Below, piece by piece: positions 23,088 to 33,830 of a stretch of DNA of 64,000 nt; the stretch's first letter is position 1, and the number at the start of each line of letters is the position of its first letter. Made by a program: the position numbers and the translations under genes. Under the pieces are notes generated by a model. It had not been told where the DNA came from and did no database searches. It was given only the letters and a program-made list of their open reading frames with translations. This DNA is from Trema orientale (taxonomy: Eukaryota; Streptophyta; Magnoliopsida; Rosales; Cannabaceae), in contig JXTC01000041.1 in the NCBI GenBank assembly GCA_002914845.1, forward strand, positions 637,840 through 701,839. The letters are read 5' to 3'.

Positions 23088-25044
23088 CCCTTGCTCCTCA
23101 AGAAGAGTCTTGGCCACATGACCTGAAGGTTCGTAGTTTGAAGGTTTCGTTTAGTAAGGGCTTTTTTTTTTCAAAATAAATCTTTTTTAAAAATCTCAAT
23201 AAAAATTGGCCAAATAAACCAGTTTTTAGTTTCTACTATTACTAGTACTTGAGAACAAATAGCTAATAAATTAAGTAGTAAAAATAGTAGTGGGACTGGG
23301 TGCCTTTTACTTTGCTTACTAATTGGGTGAACTTTTGAAGTTGGGTTGGGATAATAATCTTGTGGTGAAATGGTAACAACTGATAATAGCGTGAAGGGAT
23401 GTCCAGCCTATCTCAATAAAGGAGTTTCTCAAGTCGTATAATTTACTTATAATTTATTTTTATTCTATCCACTCAATCAAGAAAGCAATTTATAGTAGAA
23501 GAATAATTATTAAGTGACAGAGACATTCATAAGGAGCTCCTCCAACTCGGACTCTAAGTCCCATATGTGCGCCATACAAGATTGGGTCACTTTGACCTTT
23601 ATTTGTTTTTTCACATCCGGAATTAACAAGAAATATTAAATTTAATCTTTTTTTAAACTCTTCAGTTTTACTATTTGATGAGCTCCTTTGACTCCGACTC
23701 TGAGTTCAATATGTGGGCCATACGAGGTCAGGTCACCTTGACTTTTATTTTTTTTTCCCTCATCCCCTCAGACATCAGAGATAAACAAAAAATATTAAAT
23801 TTATTATTTTTAAACTCTTCAGTTGCACTATTTGACATGTAATTTCTGTTATACTATATAATATTATTATGTTTTTAAGGTAGAATTCACATGTCAAATA
23901 ATAAGGCGTGAGAGTGGTCATAGCACCCCTCTTAAGGTAACTAGATGTCTAAAGTTTTATTTTCCAGTCAACTTCCTCTTTCTCCTTTGTGTTTTTGTTT
24001 CCCTTCTTTCTTACTTACTGCAATGAAATAGAGCTTCGAGTGAGAGAAGGAGAAGGTCAATAAGGGGAGCCGAATCTAGCCAGAAATGGCAATGGTTGCA
24101 AATGGGAGTCCAAGATGGTGGCAGAAAGCATGGCATTGGACATGGGATAAAGAGAGGTTCCCCATTTTCTTTTTCTCTTTTTCATTTAAAAAGACAGTCG
24201 TTATACTTTAATTGGATACTCTTTCATTTCATTGATAAGTTGTTCATTGGTAGTTTGATTGCAAAATCTTAATTAGAGACAAAGTTTAAATACATCTTTG
24301 TATCAAGGAACAAAGAACTAAAATTTAATTTATCATTATGGCCACTAAGCCTCATACATTTAATAGGTGAGCTTGTGATCACCCAATGACCAGGTGACTT
24401 ATTGGTCCTATGTCATATAGCTAATTAAATTATTCATGAATTGATTTCGAATTTTCACATGCCAAATTACTTGTGCAGGTAATATGAGACACATGTTAGA
24501 TAACCTCAGAATTATCAATCTGAATACTATAAAAACCTAGAAATATTAGATCTGAAATTTTCAATTACTAAACCTGATTTACAGTATGGGATGAACTATA
24601 ATTCTTTTAAAAATTTGATGGGCATATGGAGGTACGAGTAGATCAGTTTTCGAGATATACGTTGAAAAATATAAAATTAAACCAAATGTGATGTGAAGAA
24701 TTGATGGATAAGGAATGCTTTCTTTATATATATATATATATATATATATATTTGCATTCTTTTAATCTCAGTGTTTTACACATAAATTCTACCTGTATAA
24801 ATCATAATAGAATCACAATAGAACCTATGTGTCATGTAATGAAATATGACAATGTAAAAGAGAGCAAGAAGAAAATGCGTTTAAAAGGTCAAGTTATATC
24901 CATCTTATGCAGATATGGTTGATAGATAACGTGGGTCCCTCCCAGTAAAAATGTTGGATTCTTCCATAATGGCCGGGGAATAAATTTGCATATTAAATTG
25001 TTAAAGTTTCATTAGGTATAAGAGCGAATCTTTTCTTGGTCTTT
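23088..25044. other. Gene-free DNA with a local tandem duplication
   Basis: No gene seen. Two adjacent copies of a roughly 140-170-bp unit lie at about 23533-23672 and 23675-23845 (shared GAGCTCCT, ACTCTGAGTT/ACTCTAAGTC, GGCCATACGAGG/CGCCATACAAGA, TTTAAACTCTTCAGTT). A (TA)n tract is at about 24725-24752. Confidence 0.5.
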
Positions 25045-25261
25045 CCTTCTGTTGTTCACTTAATCGATTTGTCATTTTCTATCCTTTTAAACTTGGCCAA
25101 ATAAAAACAAGTTTGACTCCCTCCAAAATAATAATAATAATAATAATAATAATGAGAGCATCTCCAACTAAACTTTAATCCTTCTCTTGTTCACTTAATC
25201 GATTTGTCATTTTCTATCCTTTTAAACTTGGCCAAATAAAAGCAAGTTTGACTTCCTCCAA

Positions 25262-25308
<47 letters not shown>
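25045..25308. repeat. Tandem duplication carrying (AAT)n microsatellites
   Basis: A unit of about 140 bp is present twice in direct order (about 25045-25160 and 25185-25308): GTTCACTTAATCGATTTGTC, then CTTGGCCAAATAAAA, then CCTCCAAAATAATAATAAT. Each copy ends in an (AAT)n run, followed by GAGCATCTCCAA. The microsatellite is longer in the second copy. Confidence 0.75.
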
Positions 25309-26339
25309 GAGCATCTCCAATTGAACTTTATTTTAAAGTTTTGTACTAAAATAGAGTTAAAACCAAGCTCCAACCCAACTTTAAAATTTGATTTTATTTT
25401 AGAGACAACACAAAATATGAGGTTCTACTGTAGCTTTAAAGTTTGTTTTACAAATTTTATTAATTTCAATTATACCCCATAAATATAATAGACAATGAAT
25501 TTTATTCGCACTGTGTACTTTTCTTTAATTATTTGTCTAATAATTTTGTATTTTATTTAAATTCTTTTAATTATTAAAAAAATCTTTTAATTCAATTGTT
25601 AATTAAATTGAAATTTTTTATAAACTATAGTTAAATGTATAACACAAAAATATTAATAAATTAAAATAATATCAATAGTCAATTATTAAAATATTAAAAT
25701 CCAAATAAATTACCATTAGAAAATAACATAAATTAAAGCACTAATTTTAAAGGCAAATTATAACTTACTACTTAAACAAAATTAAACCAATAATATTTGA
25801 AGGCAAATTACGACATAAAATACTAATATATAAAGACAAAATAAAATACAACATAACGTAAGACAATAATTAGTATTCTGGGAGATCGGCTTCGGATCCT
25901 CCAAAATTATTAAAATATTGGCCAAAAGAAGCTGAGTTATTTCTAGATCCTTCGCCATATTGTGAATTTCTTTTTTCCATAATTCTTGCTTGTTCACTTC
26001 GAAAAAATTCAAGTAGGTTTGGATCGATTTTTTCCAAAAGAAGAAGAATTAATTTATATAATATTTTCTTTTAAATAAATTTCTTTAACAAATGCAATTA
26101 ATGTTAATTATGTACATTAGATTAATTATTGTAGTTTTAGTTTACATGAATATATAATTAAATAATTAATGGAATATATTAATTATTTATAAATTAAAAA
26201 AGAGAAAAAGAAAAGAAATATTCTTTTTTGTGTAAGACTTAAAAGTTTTGGGTTGGAAATAGTCTTTGAAAATAATGTGAAAAAAACTGTAAAATAATGT
26301 AAAACATATACTAATTTGAAATTTTGGGTTGGAGGAAGC
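25309..26339. mobile_element. PIF/Harbinger-like element with TAA target duplication
   Basis: The ends are GAGCATCTCCAA and the inverse of GCTTCCTCCAA, and TAA flanks both sides (25306-25308 and 26340-26342), the 3-bp TWA duplication typical of PIF/Harbinger. Subterminal AACCCAACTTT and AACCCAAAA words are also inverted. A minus-strand open stretch near 25782-26012 begins NFFEVNKQELWKKEIHNMAK, a charged helix that may be a leftover of a Myb-like ORF1. There is no transposase, so it is non-autonomous. Confidence 0.6.
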
Positions 26340-27071
26340 TAAAAACCAATATGAGCTGCGGTTACCTGGACGTTGTTTAACATATTAAGGTTGGATTATG
26401 AAAAGTAAATGCATTTGTCTTGTATAATGGAGTCACTTAAAGCCGGAGGTTAATGATCAATTACAGAGTTGCAGTTTCTGATATTTGAAGTGGTCCGTAG
26501 CATATGCGGCCTTACTTATCAGTAGTGGTGCCTGGCTGAGGGATGAGGACAAACTCAGAAACAGAGAGAGACCTTATTCGAAAAAAAGAAAAAAAGAAAG
26601 AAAAAAAAAGAGAGAGACCGAATGAAACTGAGAGAGACAGAGAGAGCTTGTTTGGCCCACTGTTTTACTTTTAGTTAGCTCAATGGTCCATAGAAATTCG
26701 TAATAATAATGATAATAGTAATGTCAAATGGTCCATCGATATTTGGATGACATCCGCAAATGGATTTTGCTTACCCAGCCTACGGTTTCTTTTTTTTTTT
26801 TTTTTTTTTTTTTCTTTTGGTCCCGTTTCTACTCTGTTAATATATTAAGAATAACATTAAGGACACCACTAACTTACACAAAAAATTTACACTACATGGA
26901 TTGGCATTCATAGATAAAATAGTAGTTTAAACAGATGCCACGTCATCGGTATGATTTTTTTGTATAATTTTTGGTGTCCCAATCATTATTCTAATATTAA
27001 ACAAAAAAAAAAAAAAATCATCTATTGAGAATACCCCATGCCATCTATCTTCAGATTATCTCCATTATTTT
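26340..27071. other. Gene-free DNA
   Basis: No gene seen. Contains a purine-rich AGAGAGAC stretch near 26560-26650 and a long T-run near 26790-26813. Confidence 0.4.
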
Positions 27072-27455
27072 GGGCCAGTTTGGAATTACTGTGCTGTAAT
27101 ATAGCTATGTTGTAATTCTGCTGTAGTTGTACTGTGAGCAAGTAATTATGGGAAAATAAGGTCTAACATGTTTGGTAAATTTAATCTACAAAACTGTTGT
27201 GCCGTAAACAACATCTAAGTGTTTAGTAAATTATAGATTATGTGTGTTATAAAGTGATATTTTAAATATTAATGAATCATAGTTAGCTTTAAAAAGCAAC
27301 ATCTACCATATTTCTCAAATTTTGCTTAAATTGGCGATTACACGTCAATTTTTAGAATCTGTTGACCAAAAACAGGAACTTGTCAAACACTCACTCCTGA
27401 TTTTTTCGTTAACTGCTTTTAAAAGCAACAAGCATGATCAATCCTAAACGGACCC
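27072..27455. mobile_element. Tourist-like MITE
   Basis: The left end GGGCCAGTTTGGAATTAC and the reverse-complemented right end GGGTCCGTTTAGGATTGA form the short GGGYC-GTTTGG type inverted repeat common in plant MITEs. About 384 bp, non-coding. The target duplication is unclear because of flanking T-runs. Confidence 0.5.
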
Positions 27456-29056
27456 TTTTTATGTTTCATTTATGCATATAAAATATTTGTTTAATTGATT
27501 TTAATCAAGTAAAAACTGGCAATATTTTGAATTTAGATGCACGTATTTCATGTTGTATGGACTCTTGATTCACGTGTATTATTTAGTTCACAATGATTTT
27601 CATCCGCATGATTAGACTCCACGTAATTAACATGTCAAATACTAAGTTGAGTAATCTAAAAGACACTCATAGTGTTTAACATTACGCATTAAGAGATAGA
27701 AGGACCATACATAGGTTTAGAAGTGAGATCCGTGGTGGCTCAACACCATTTCTACTTTTCAGCGTTTTTTCGGAGGACTGAACCATGTCTTCATTGGGAG
27801 CTGATTTAAACCCTCTATTTTGACCAATTAGCAGTTTCAGGTTCGAAATTCTATATGGGTGTCTCATGGTTTTCTAGTCCGAGGTGAAAAAGAGATGATT
27901 TACCTAACTTTGGTAAAGCATACTTCCACAGATTTCATTCCCCATTATCTGGTGACGGTGTTTTATGTTTATTTAATTAAGTTTTGTCTTTTTCCACTAT
28001 AAAATTGAATTTCTCAAGGAAAACTTTGCACGTTCAATTCCCTTGTCTCTTGAACATTTTTTGAGGGGTGTAGTCAGCCAATCACTTAACCTTTCTTTGG
28101 TTGGGTTGTGCATTTGAGTTTGGACTATACTCTAAATATTTGAGGATAATTGAATGATGGCCCTTATTATTACCACAAGACAAGAACAGAGGGAGTGTCT
28201 TACGTCAATAGATTCCTTAAAACCACATGACAAATAGATTCTAATCAACTCGGCGAAGCAAATATTTCCAAAACTTGCTGCTCTTTTTTCTTTCTTGGGT
28301 TTTTGTTACTTTTCCTTAGTTGCACTTTATTCTTTCTTTGTTGCATAGTCTTTGAATACCGTAGGAAGTTGATTTGGTATAGAGCATATTGCCAAATTCC
28401 AAAGAGGAATTTTATTAAATATCCTCCATGTGATATTATTCATATTAGCTCTAAATTGAAAACTGTTTCTTCTAATATTTCTCCAGAAAATATTCTCTTT
28501 TGTATCAAAATACTCCTAGAATGTAAAAAATCATCTAAATGATTGTAGACATTTTGTTCTTTGTTAGTCCTCACAAAGAATATTTCCGAGAGGAACATTC
28601 AAAATAGGATATTTTCAACATCAGAGTATCAAGAGGATGTTTAATAAAATTTCGCATGCCAATTAGCTTTAATCATTTTCTAATACGTAGATAGTGATTA
28701 GAGAATTTGATTCTCCCTCCTTGAGATAAGAAGTTGAACTTATCTCTAAAAAAAGTTCATGCTTGAACAGCATAGGTAAACTTGATAAAGCATAAAACAC
28801 ATTATATTCGAAAAAGGTAAATAAAAGAACTATATATTTACATATCCTCACTTATCTTCATCCTTAATAACCTTACTCCTCAGGTCCTAAAGATAACATA
28901 AAAAGGGGAAAAAAATATAAAAAGAATTTACATTAATCTAAGGCAACCAGGCAGCCAATACAGCCAAAAGCAGAACAAATTTCGAAGATAAAGAAAATAA
29001 AAAAAGCATCTCTTCCGGAGTCTTCCTTTGGCTGCTTGTTTCAACTTTCATGTCAA
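27456..29056. other. Gene-free DNA downstream of the carrier gene
   Basis: No gene seen. The last 150-200 bases before 29057 are probably the 3' untranslated region of the minus-strand carrier. Short open frames in this stretch have no domain. Confidence 0.4.
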
Positions 29057-30109
29057 TCAAGGGAAGCCATCCTGAGTCTTGGTAGATAGCCTCTTGAGAA
29101 ACTCATAGGTAGTGATCATGGTTGTGGCTGACATAGCCATGGAAGCCCACCTTGGCCCCAATCCTCTGTAACAAGCACCAAATCCACCTTCCTTGACCAA
29201 ATTCCTCACCGTTTGAGCAATAGTCAGTGGCCTTCTTTGTCCATTTTCGTCTCCATCCAAGACTTGCAATCTTGTTTTGATGGTATCAAGTGGCATAGTA
29301 ATCAGAGCAGAAACCCCACTAGCCATGGCAGCACTCAGCCCTTGAACCGCTACAGTTGCTCTGCAATCAGGCTTAAAACTAGAGCCATTGACCAACCCAT
29401 TCTCATGATCTTTCTTCCCCATATAGCAACCAAAACCACCCCAGATGAGCCTATGTGCCACAGAGTAAGAAGCCCACCAAACAGCGTTGGATGGTGCATA
29501 AGTCAATATCGATATCCCAAACCCCCTATACAATCCTCTCAAGCCATCTGAGTACACGATTTTCCTAAACGCGTCTAAACCATTGTTGTATCTATAGGAA
29601 GTCACACGAGAGAGAGTGTTCTTGCCACCCTTGCTACAACTCTGAACCATGAGTCTTTGGCTCACAACATCAATTGGGGTCCAAACCAATTGAGCAGCCA
29701 TGGCAGAGCTCAACCCGGCCGCAGCATTCGCTATAGCCGTGGCGGTGGTATCGGAATAGCCTAATCTAACCGTGACGGTCCCAACATTACTCTTGGTTAC
29801 TTCAAGAGCTGTCATGTAAAGCGCTCGAGCCGGGATTGTTCCCATCAAAGATGTACCAAAACCTCTGTAGAAACCTCGGAAGCCTTCATGGCGCATGATG
29901 GCAAACGACATCTTGAAGCTAGAAATCGGCGTCGGCGAGACTTGTTGCCGGGTCTTTAACACCACGATCGGATACAAAGCCGCCGACACCCCGGAAAATA
30001 GAGCAGCCCCTAGAAAGAAAAACTTGGACTTGTCAAGCATATGCCAATCTATGTCTGCCGGAATATGAATCTCCGAAGCCGAATCGTCCTCGGCCGTGCC
30101 CAAACTCAT
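29057..30109 (-). CDS. Mitochondrial carrier, SLC25A44-like
   Basis: A 350-residue frame without introns starts at the ATG at 30109 (MSLGTAEDDSASEIHIPADI). It contains three mitochondrial-carrier repeats with signatures PIVVLKTRQQ (residue 47 on), PIDVVSQRL and PLDTIKTRLQ. The first lacks the usual acidic residue. Glycine-rich GFYRGFGTSLMGTIP and GLYRGFGISILTYAPS follow the first two repeats, and YEFLKRLS ends the protein. The family sits in the mitochondrial inner membrane with six helices; animal SLC25A44 carries branched-chain amino acids, but the plant substrate is not settled. The frame stays open 24 codons upstream without an ATG, and a spliced upstream exon could add more (see the leader entry). 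A broken copy of the 5' end lies at 41100-42262. The gene itself looks intact. Confidence 0.92.
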   Translation of the reverse strand: MSLGTAEDDSASEIHIPADIDWHMLDKSKFFFLGAALFSGVSAALYPIVVLKTRQQVSPTPISSFKMSFAIMRHEGFRGFYRGFGTSLMGTIPARALYMTALEVTKSNVGTVTVRLGYSDTTATAIANAAAGLSSAMAAQLVWTPIDVVSQRLMVQSCSKGGKNTLSRVTSYRYNNGLDAFRKIVYSDGLRGLYRGFGISILTYAPSNAVWWASYSVAHRLIWGGFGCYMGKKDHENGLVNGSSFKPDCRATVAVQGLSAAMASGVSALITMPLDTIKTRLQVLDGDENGQRRPLTIAQTVRNLVKEGGFGACYRGLGPRWASMAMSATTMITTYEFLKRLSTKTQDGFP

Positions 30110-30499
30110 CTTCGCCACCTTTAATAATCTACTACAAGGCACAAGCAAAACCCTTTTGACCAAACTGAGAAATCTAACCAACTTTCGTGTGATTAGCAGC
30201 TGAGGTTAACTCCTACCAACTATAAAATTAGCTTAAGATTGTAGAAATATCAAACATCAACAGTGAAATAACAAACAAAGATCAACACTTTGGCGTACGG
30301 TTTTAGAGTTAATAGAGCAAACAGGGAGATGGGTTTTGTTGGGGGTATCTTTTTTGCCTTTTTCTTAACCAGATTAGAGACCGAACGTGGATCACCATAA
30401 ATGGGTCGACCATTTCTCGATCCAAAAAGCTGTATTGGTGATGATTGTTCTTACCAGAGGTGGAGGCGAGGGAGGACGATCATAGCCGCTCATCATCAT
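30110..30499 (-). promoter_or_regulatory. 5' leader of the carrier gene with an intron; possible N-terminal exon
   Basis: On the minus strand a strong donor (CTCTG|GTAAGA, exon edge at 30455) and an acceptor (TAACCTCAG|CTGC, exon edge at 30199) bound an intron of 255 bases, 30200-30454. The upstream exon contains ATGATGATG at 30491-30499, and its frame (MMMSGYDRPPSPPPL) joins the downstream open frame exactly in phase. That would add 45 residues before the usual Met, rich in Leu, Arg and Lys, giving 395 residues. The acceptor is conserved in the broken copy near 42250. It may be a plain leader intron with the upstream ATG rarely used. Confidence 0.5.
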
Positions 30500-31239
30500 C
30501 TTCAAAACTTCATCTCTGCAAACGAGTATAAAAAAAATAACGGCGGCGTGGGATCAATCATCAAATCTAAAGCTAGAGAAAGTTTTTTGGGGTCTCGATT
30601 TAGCAAATAAATAAGTAAATAATAATAATAATGATGGGTTTTGGAGAGAACAGGTGATGGAGGCGCTGAGAATGAGATGGAGGAGAAAAAGGGTATCACA
30701 GAAAGCGAAGTGGATTGCCCATAAGACACACACAAGGTGGGACTGTGTGTGATGAGAGACAGAGCTTTAACGGAAAAGAGCGGACAAGATTTATGGATTT
30801 TTGTGAGGGTTTTAAGGATCGAGGAAACTGGACACGTGTCGGTTATCATTGCGAGGACTTTAGAGATATCGTACTGGCTAACCGGTTTTTATTTCTGATT
30901 TTTCTCATAAACTGTGGGTGACTTCTTATCAACATTATACCGGCGGTGGCCGGTGGATTGGGGCTCATTTTGCCTGGAATTAAATTCATCTCTTACCTTT
31001 GATATTTGTTGTCTAGCCGCTGATTTTGTTATGAGCATTGCTCATATTTACATAAAGAACTTTACAAAATGCAAAAGGTAAGATGGTTTTTCTCGTGGGG
31101 ACCTTCCAAAAAATTGTGCTGTTCCCGTCTTTCAAAGACTATATTTTAAGTTCTAGTGATATTAGTGTTTTTTTTCTTTTTTTCTTTTTTCTTTTTTTAA
31201 ACTTACTTATCCTAATAGTTTTATAATGCATTGTATTGG
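30500..31239. other. Upstream flank of the carrier gene
   Basis: Probably promoter and leader of the minus-strand carrier for the first few hundred bases (GC richer near 30640-30960), then AT-rich DNA. Short plus-strand open frames here lack any domain. Confidence 0.35.
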
Positions 31240-31976
31240 GTCTCTCTCAGTTTAGGTGGTGGTTTTAAATTCCAATGGACCATTTATGTAATTAAGTAAG
31301 AGAAGACAGCTCCCATATATTTCAAATAATTTAAAGCTTTTGTACATTTTCAAAGCTGAACTGAAAATTATTCTCGGATAAGTGAGCTTCCATCCCAAAA
31401 TCAAGACAAACCCAAAACTGCTGAATACATTAAAATATGCTCTTATGATTGTGAGTCTAAATATTTGGCACAAAGTGGCCCTATGCCTGTCTAACTTGTT
31501 TCACTTACAAGCCCTTGATATATGTTGCCGACTTTAGGTTCTCATTATCTGATTTAGATTTGTATTACAATCTTGACGAATTTACCAACCCCAAAAAGTT
31601 AAGAAATTATCAAGAGAGCAAAGACAAGCTTTAGAAGAAAAATGTACGATGATCAAGTTCTCAAGTCATCATTTCTAAGTTTTGGTTGTTTACTCAACCC
31701 CTTCAATCATAGCATAGAACACCAACCATTGTCAACATAGTATCATGATTAATACAAATAAATGTGTATAAACCGAAAACTTTCATTATCTATTTTTGCT
31801 GGTGATTTGACCATTGCCTAATCCTTGTTGGTGCAGCGTGACATTCGAATTTGGCTGGCTTAATTTCATTATAATAAGATTAGAAAAAAGGAAGTTTTGC
31901 CACCTTCATTTCATTATAATATATTTTTAGTGTCCCACCTGTTTCTGGGGGCAAAACTTCTTTTTTTCTTTTTGGA

Positions 31977-32089
31977 GGCGGCTATAGTAGGGGCGCCCCT
32001 ACGTAAGGCCCCTGTTTATACACCGTTTGATGGGAATCTATGGAGAATACAGGGCCTTACGTAGGGACGCCTCTACTGTAGACGCGCCC
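31977..32089. repeat. Short GC-rich hairpin element
   Basis: GGCGCCCCTACGTAAGGCCC on the left pairs with the inverse of GGCGTCCCTACGTAAGGCCC on the right across a short loop, as imperfect arms of about 45 bp. It is far more GC-rich than its surroundings. The adjoining sequence TGTCCCACC...GGGGGCAAAACTTC occurs on both sides (about 31931-31970 and 32128-32163). It could be a tiny MITE or foldback. Confidence 0.55.
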
Positions 32090-32276
32090 TTTTTTTTTTC
32101 TAATCTTTTTCTTCTATAAATTTTCTGTGTCCCACCTTTTTTGGGGGCAAAACTTCCTTTTTTTCTATTTTTTTTTGTCCACACAGAAAATGATTCCCCT
32201 AGTTATGGATTAGGAGGTAACTCCTCATTTTAATTATTTTTTTTTCTTTTGTGTTTTTGATGGAGTGGTTTTGTTT

Positions 32277-33040
32277 AAGAGAAATTTAGGTGGATGACCA
32301 ATATTTTAAATTTGATTAAGTAGATGTCCATTTTTTAAATTTTATAACTAAATGTCCAGGTATATATATTTTTACACTTTGTATATATATTTATCTACCA
32401 ATTTCAGTTACTATACTGAAATGTACTGGTTATATAATTTTTTATATTTGGTATATAAAATTTTACACTTGGTATATAAACATATATACTGGATATTTTG
32501 CTATATCATTTGACAAATGGATATTTACTTAATTTGAGGCCAAAATTTGGTCATGTTTCTATGAGCCCCTTTGTTAAATGATGTACTTTTTAATTGGATC
32601 GGTTAGTTCGAGTATTTTTTTTTTTAAAAGTACCAATTTTGAAGAGCAAAATAAAATTTTTCTAAATAACTTTTTAAAATGGTATTTTTATAAATAAATT
32701 TTAAAATGGTAGTTTTCTAATGAATCCGGAATTCTCCTTAAAAAAAGGGCCTTATAGAAATATGACCTTATTTTTGGGCCAAATTTAAGTAAATATCCCT
32801 TTGTCAAATGTTATAGTAAAATGTCCAGTATATATGTTTATATATCAAATGTAAAATTTTATATACCAAGTATAAAAAATTATATACCTAATACATTTCA
32901 GTATAGTAACTGAAATTGGTAGATCAACATAATTATCAAGTGTAAAAATATATATACCTAGACATTTAGCTATAAAATTTAAAAAGTGGATATCTACTTA
33001 ATCAAATTTAAAATATTGGTCATCCACCTAAATTTCTCTT
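32277..33040. mobile_element. Foldback element with roughly 300-bp inverted arms
   Basis: Left arm about 32277-32577, right arm about 32745-33040; the arms are inverse complements at about 90 percent identity by eye. Outer ends are AAGAGAAATTTAGGTGGATG and its inverse. The spacer is about 170 bp and non-coding. Flanking T-runs hide any target duplication. Arm fragments recur at 49140-49225 and, more weakly, 13461-13560. Long arms and shared ACTTGGTATA words suggest a non-autonomous Mutator-like foldback. A transcript would form a long double-stranded RNA. Confidence 0.75.
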
Positions 33041-33830
33041 TTTTTTTTTTAGAGAGAAACGGACATGGTACGACTAACTTGGGCCAAAAATCAAAATAAC
33101 TTTTTGTGAAGTTTTTTTTTTTCCAAAATGATATTTTTACGAGTGTCTAGAACATTTTGACCCATATTCAAGAGCTTCTTGACCATAAAAAAAATTTATA
33201 TGTGACATGTTTTTAGGGGTTGTTTATAGTTAAGAAGTTATTAGCTATAGGTTAAAGCGTTCTTGATACTCCTAAAATATGTCATTTCTAAAAAATCAAA
33301 AAATTCATTTCAAGTTAGTCCTACTAAAAAAAAAAAAAAATTTGCCTATGCAGACTTTTTTAATTTTTGAGAAGTTTGTAAGAAGCCCTTGTTTAGTTAT
33401 TATTTTTGTATATATCCATTTGGAGGACATGTGCCCCAAAGCTGTTTGCATGGTCCATATTCTATTTTCCAACCCAAGCAATTAAGGAAGGGAAATGGAC
33501 CTGACCAGTAGTAATGTAGATTAAAATGACTGTTTTAGAACAATTTTGAAAAATGACTTTTTAGTTGTGTGTGTTATGTGCCCCCATCACACAATTTATG
33601 ACAATTGATTAGGCCAAAAAAAATCATAATTTTATAATCACAGATTGTGTCACCCCCTTCATACAATATTGTGACATAACTAAAAAAATTATCCCTTAAA
33701 GTACTCCTAAAAAAGTTATTTTAGTCCAAATAATTACTATCCATGTTAAATTCTCATTAAGGAACCCTCCATCACTCCATGTTCTCTTTGCAATACTCCA
33801 TGTTCTCTTTGAATTCCTTGAGAATCTCAT

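Larger units (their letters stand above)
31240..33830. repeat. Segmental duplication, unit 1 (non-coding part)
   Basis: Colinear matches to unit 2, in the same orientation, include TCAGTTTAGGTGGTGGTTTT (near 31249; unit 2 near 47718), TAAGTGAGCTTCCATC (31379; 49392), TTTTGGTTGTTTACTCAACC (31680; 51420), CACCAACCATTGTCAACATA (31720; 51461) and GGAACCCTCCAT (33762; 51888). With the carrier 5' end (29.99-30.22 kb; broken copy at 41.1-42.3 kb) this defines a direct duplication. Two insertions peculiar to this unit are listed separately (31977-32089 and 32277-33040). Confidence 0.8.

Noticed and set aside
25191-25373. Frame encoding a run of tyrosines
   Set aside because: Pure translation of the (AAT)n microsatellite.
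29213-29551. Plus-strand open frame opposite the carrier
   Set aside because: Antisense shadow of a strongly coding minus-strand gene.
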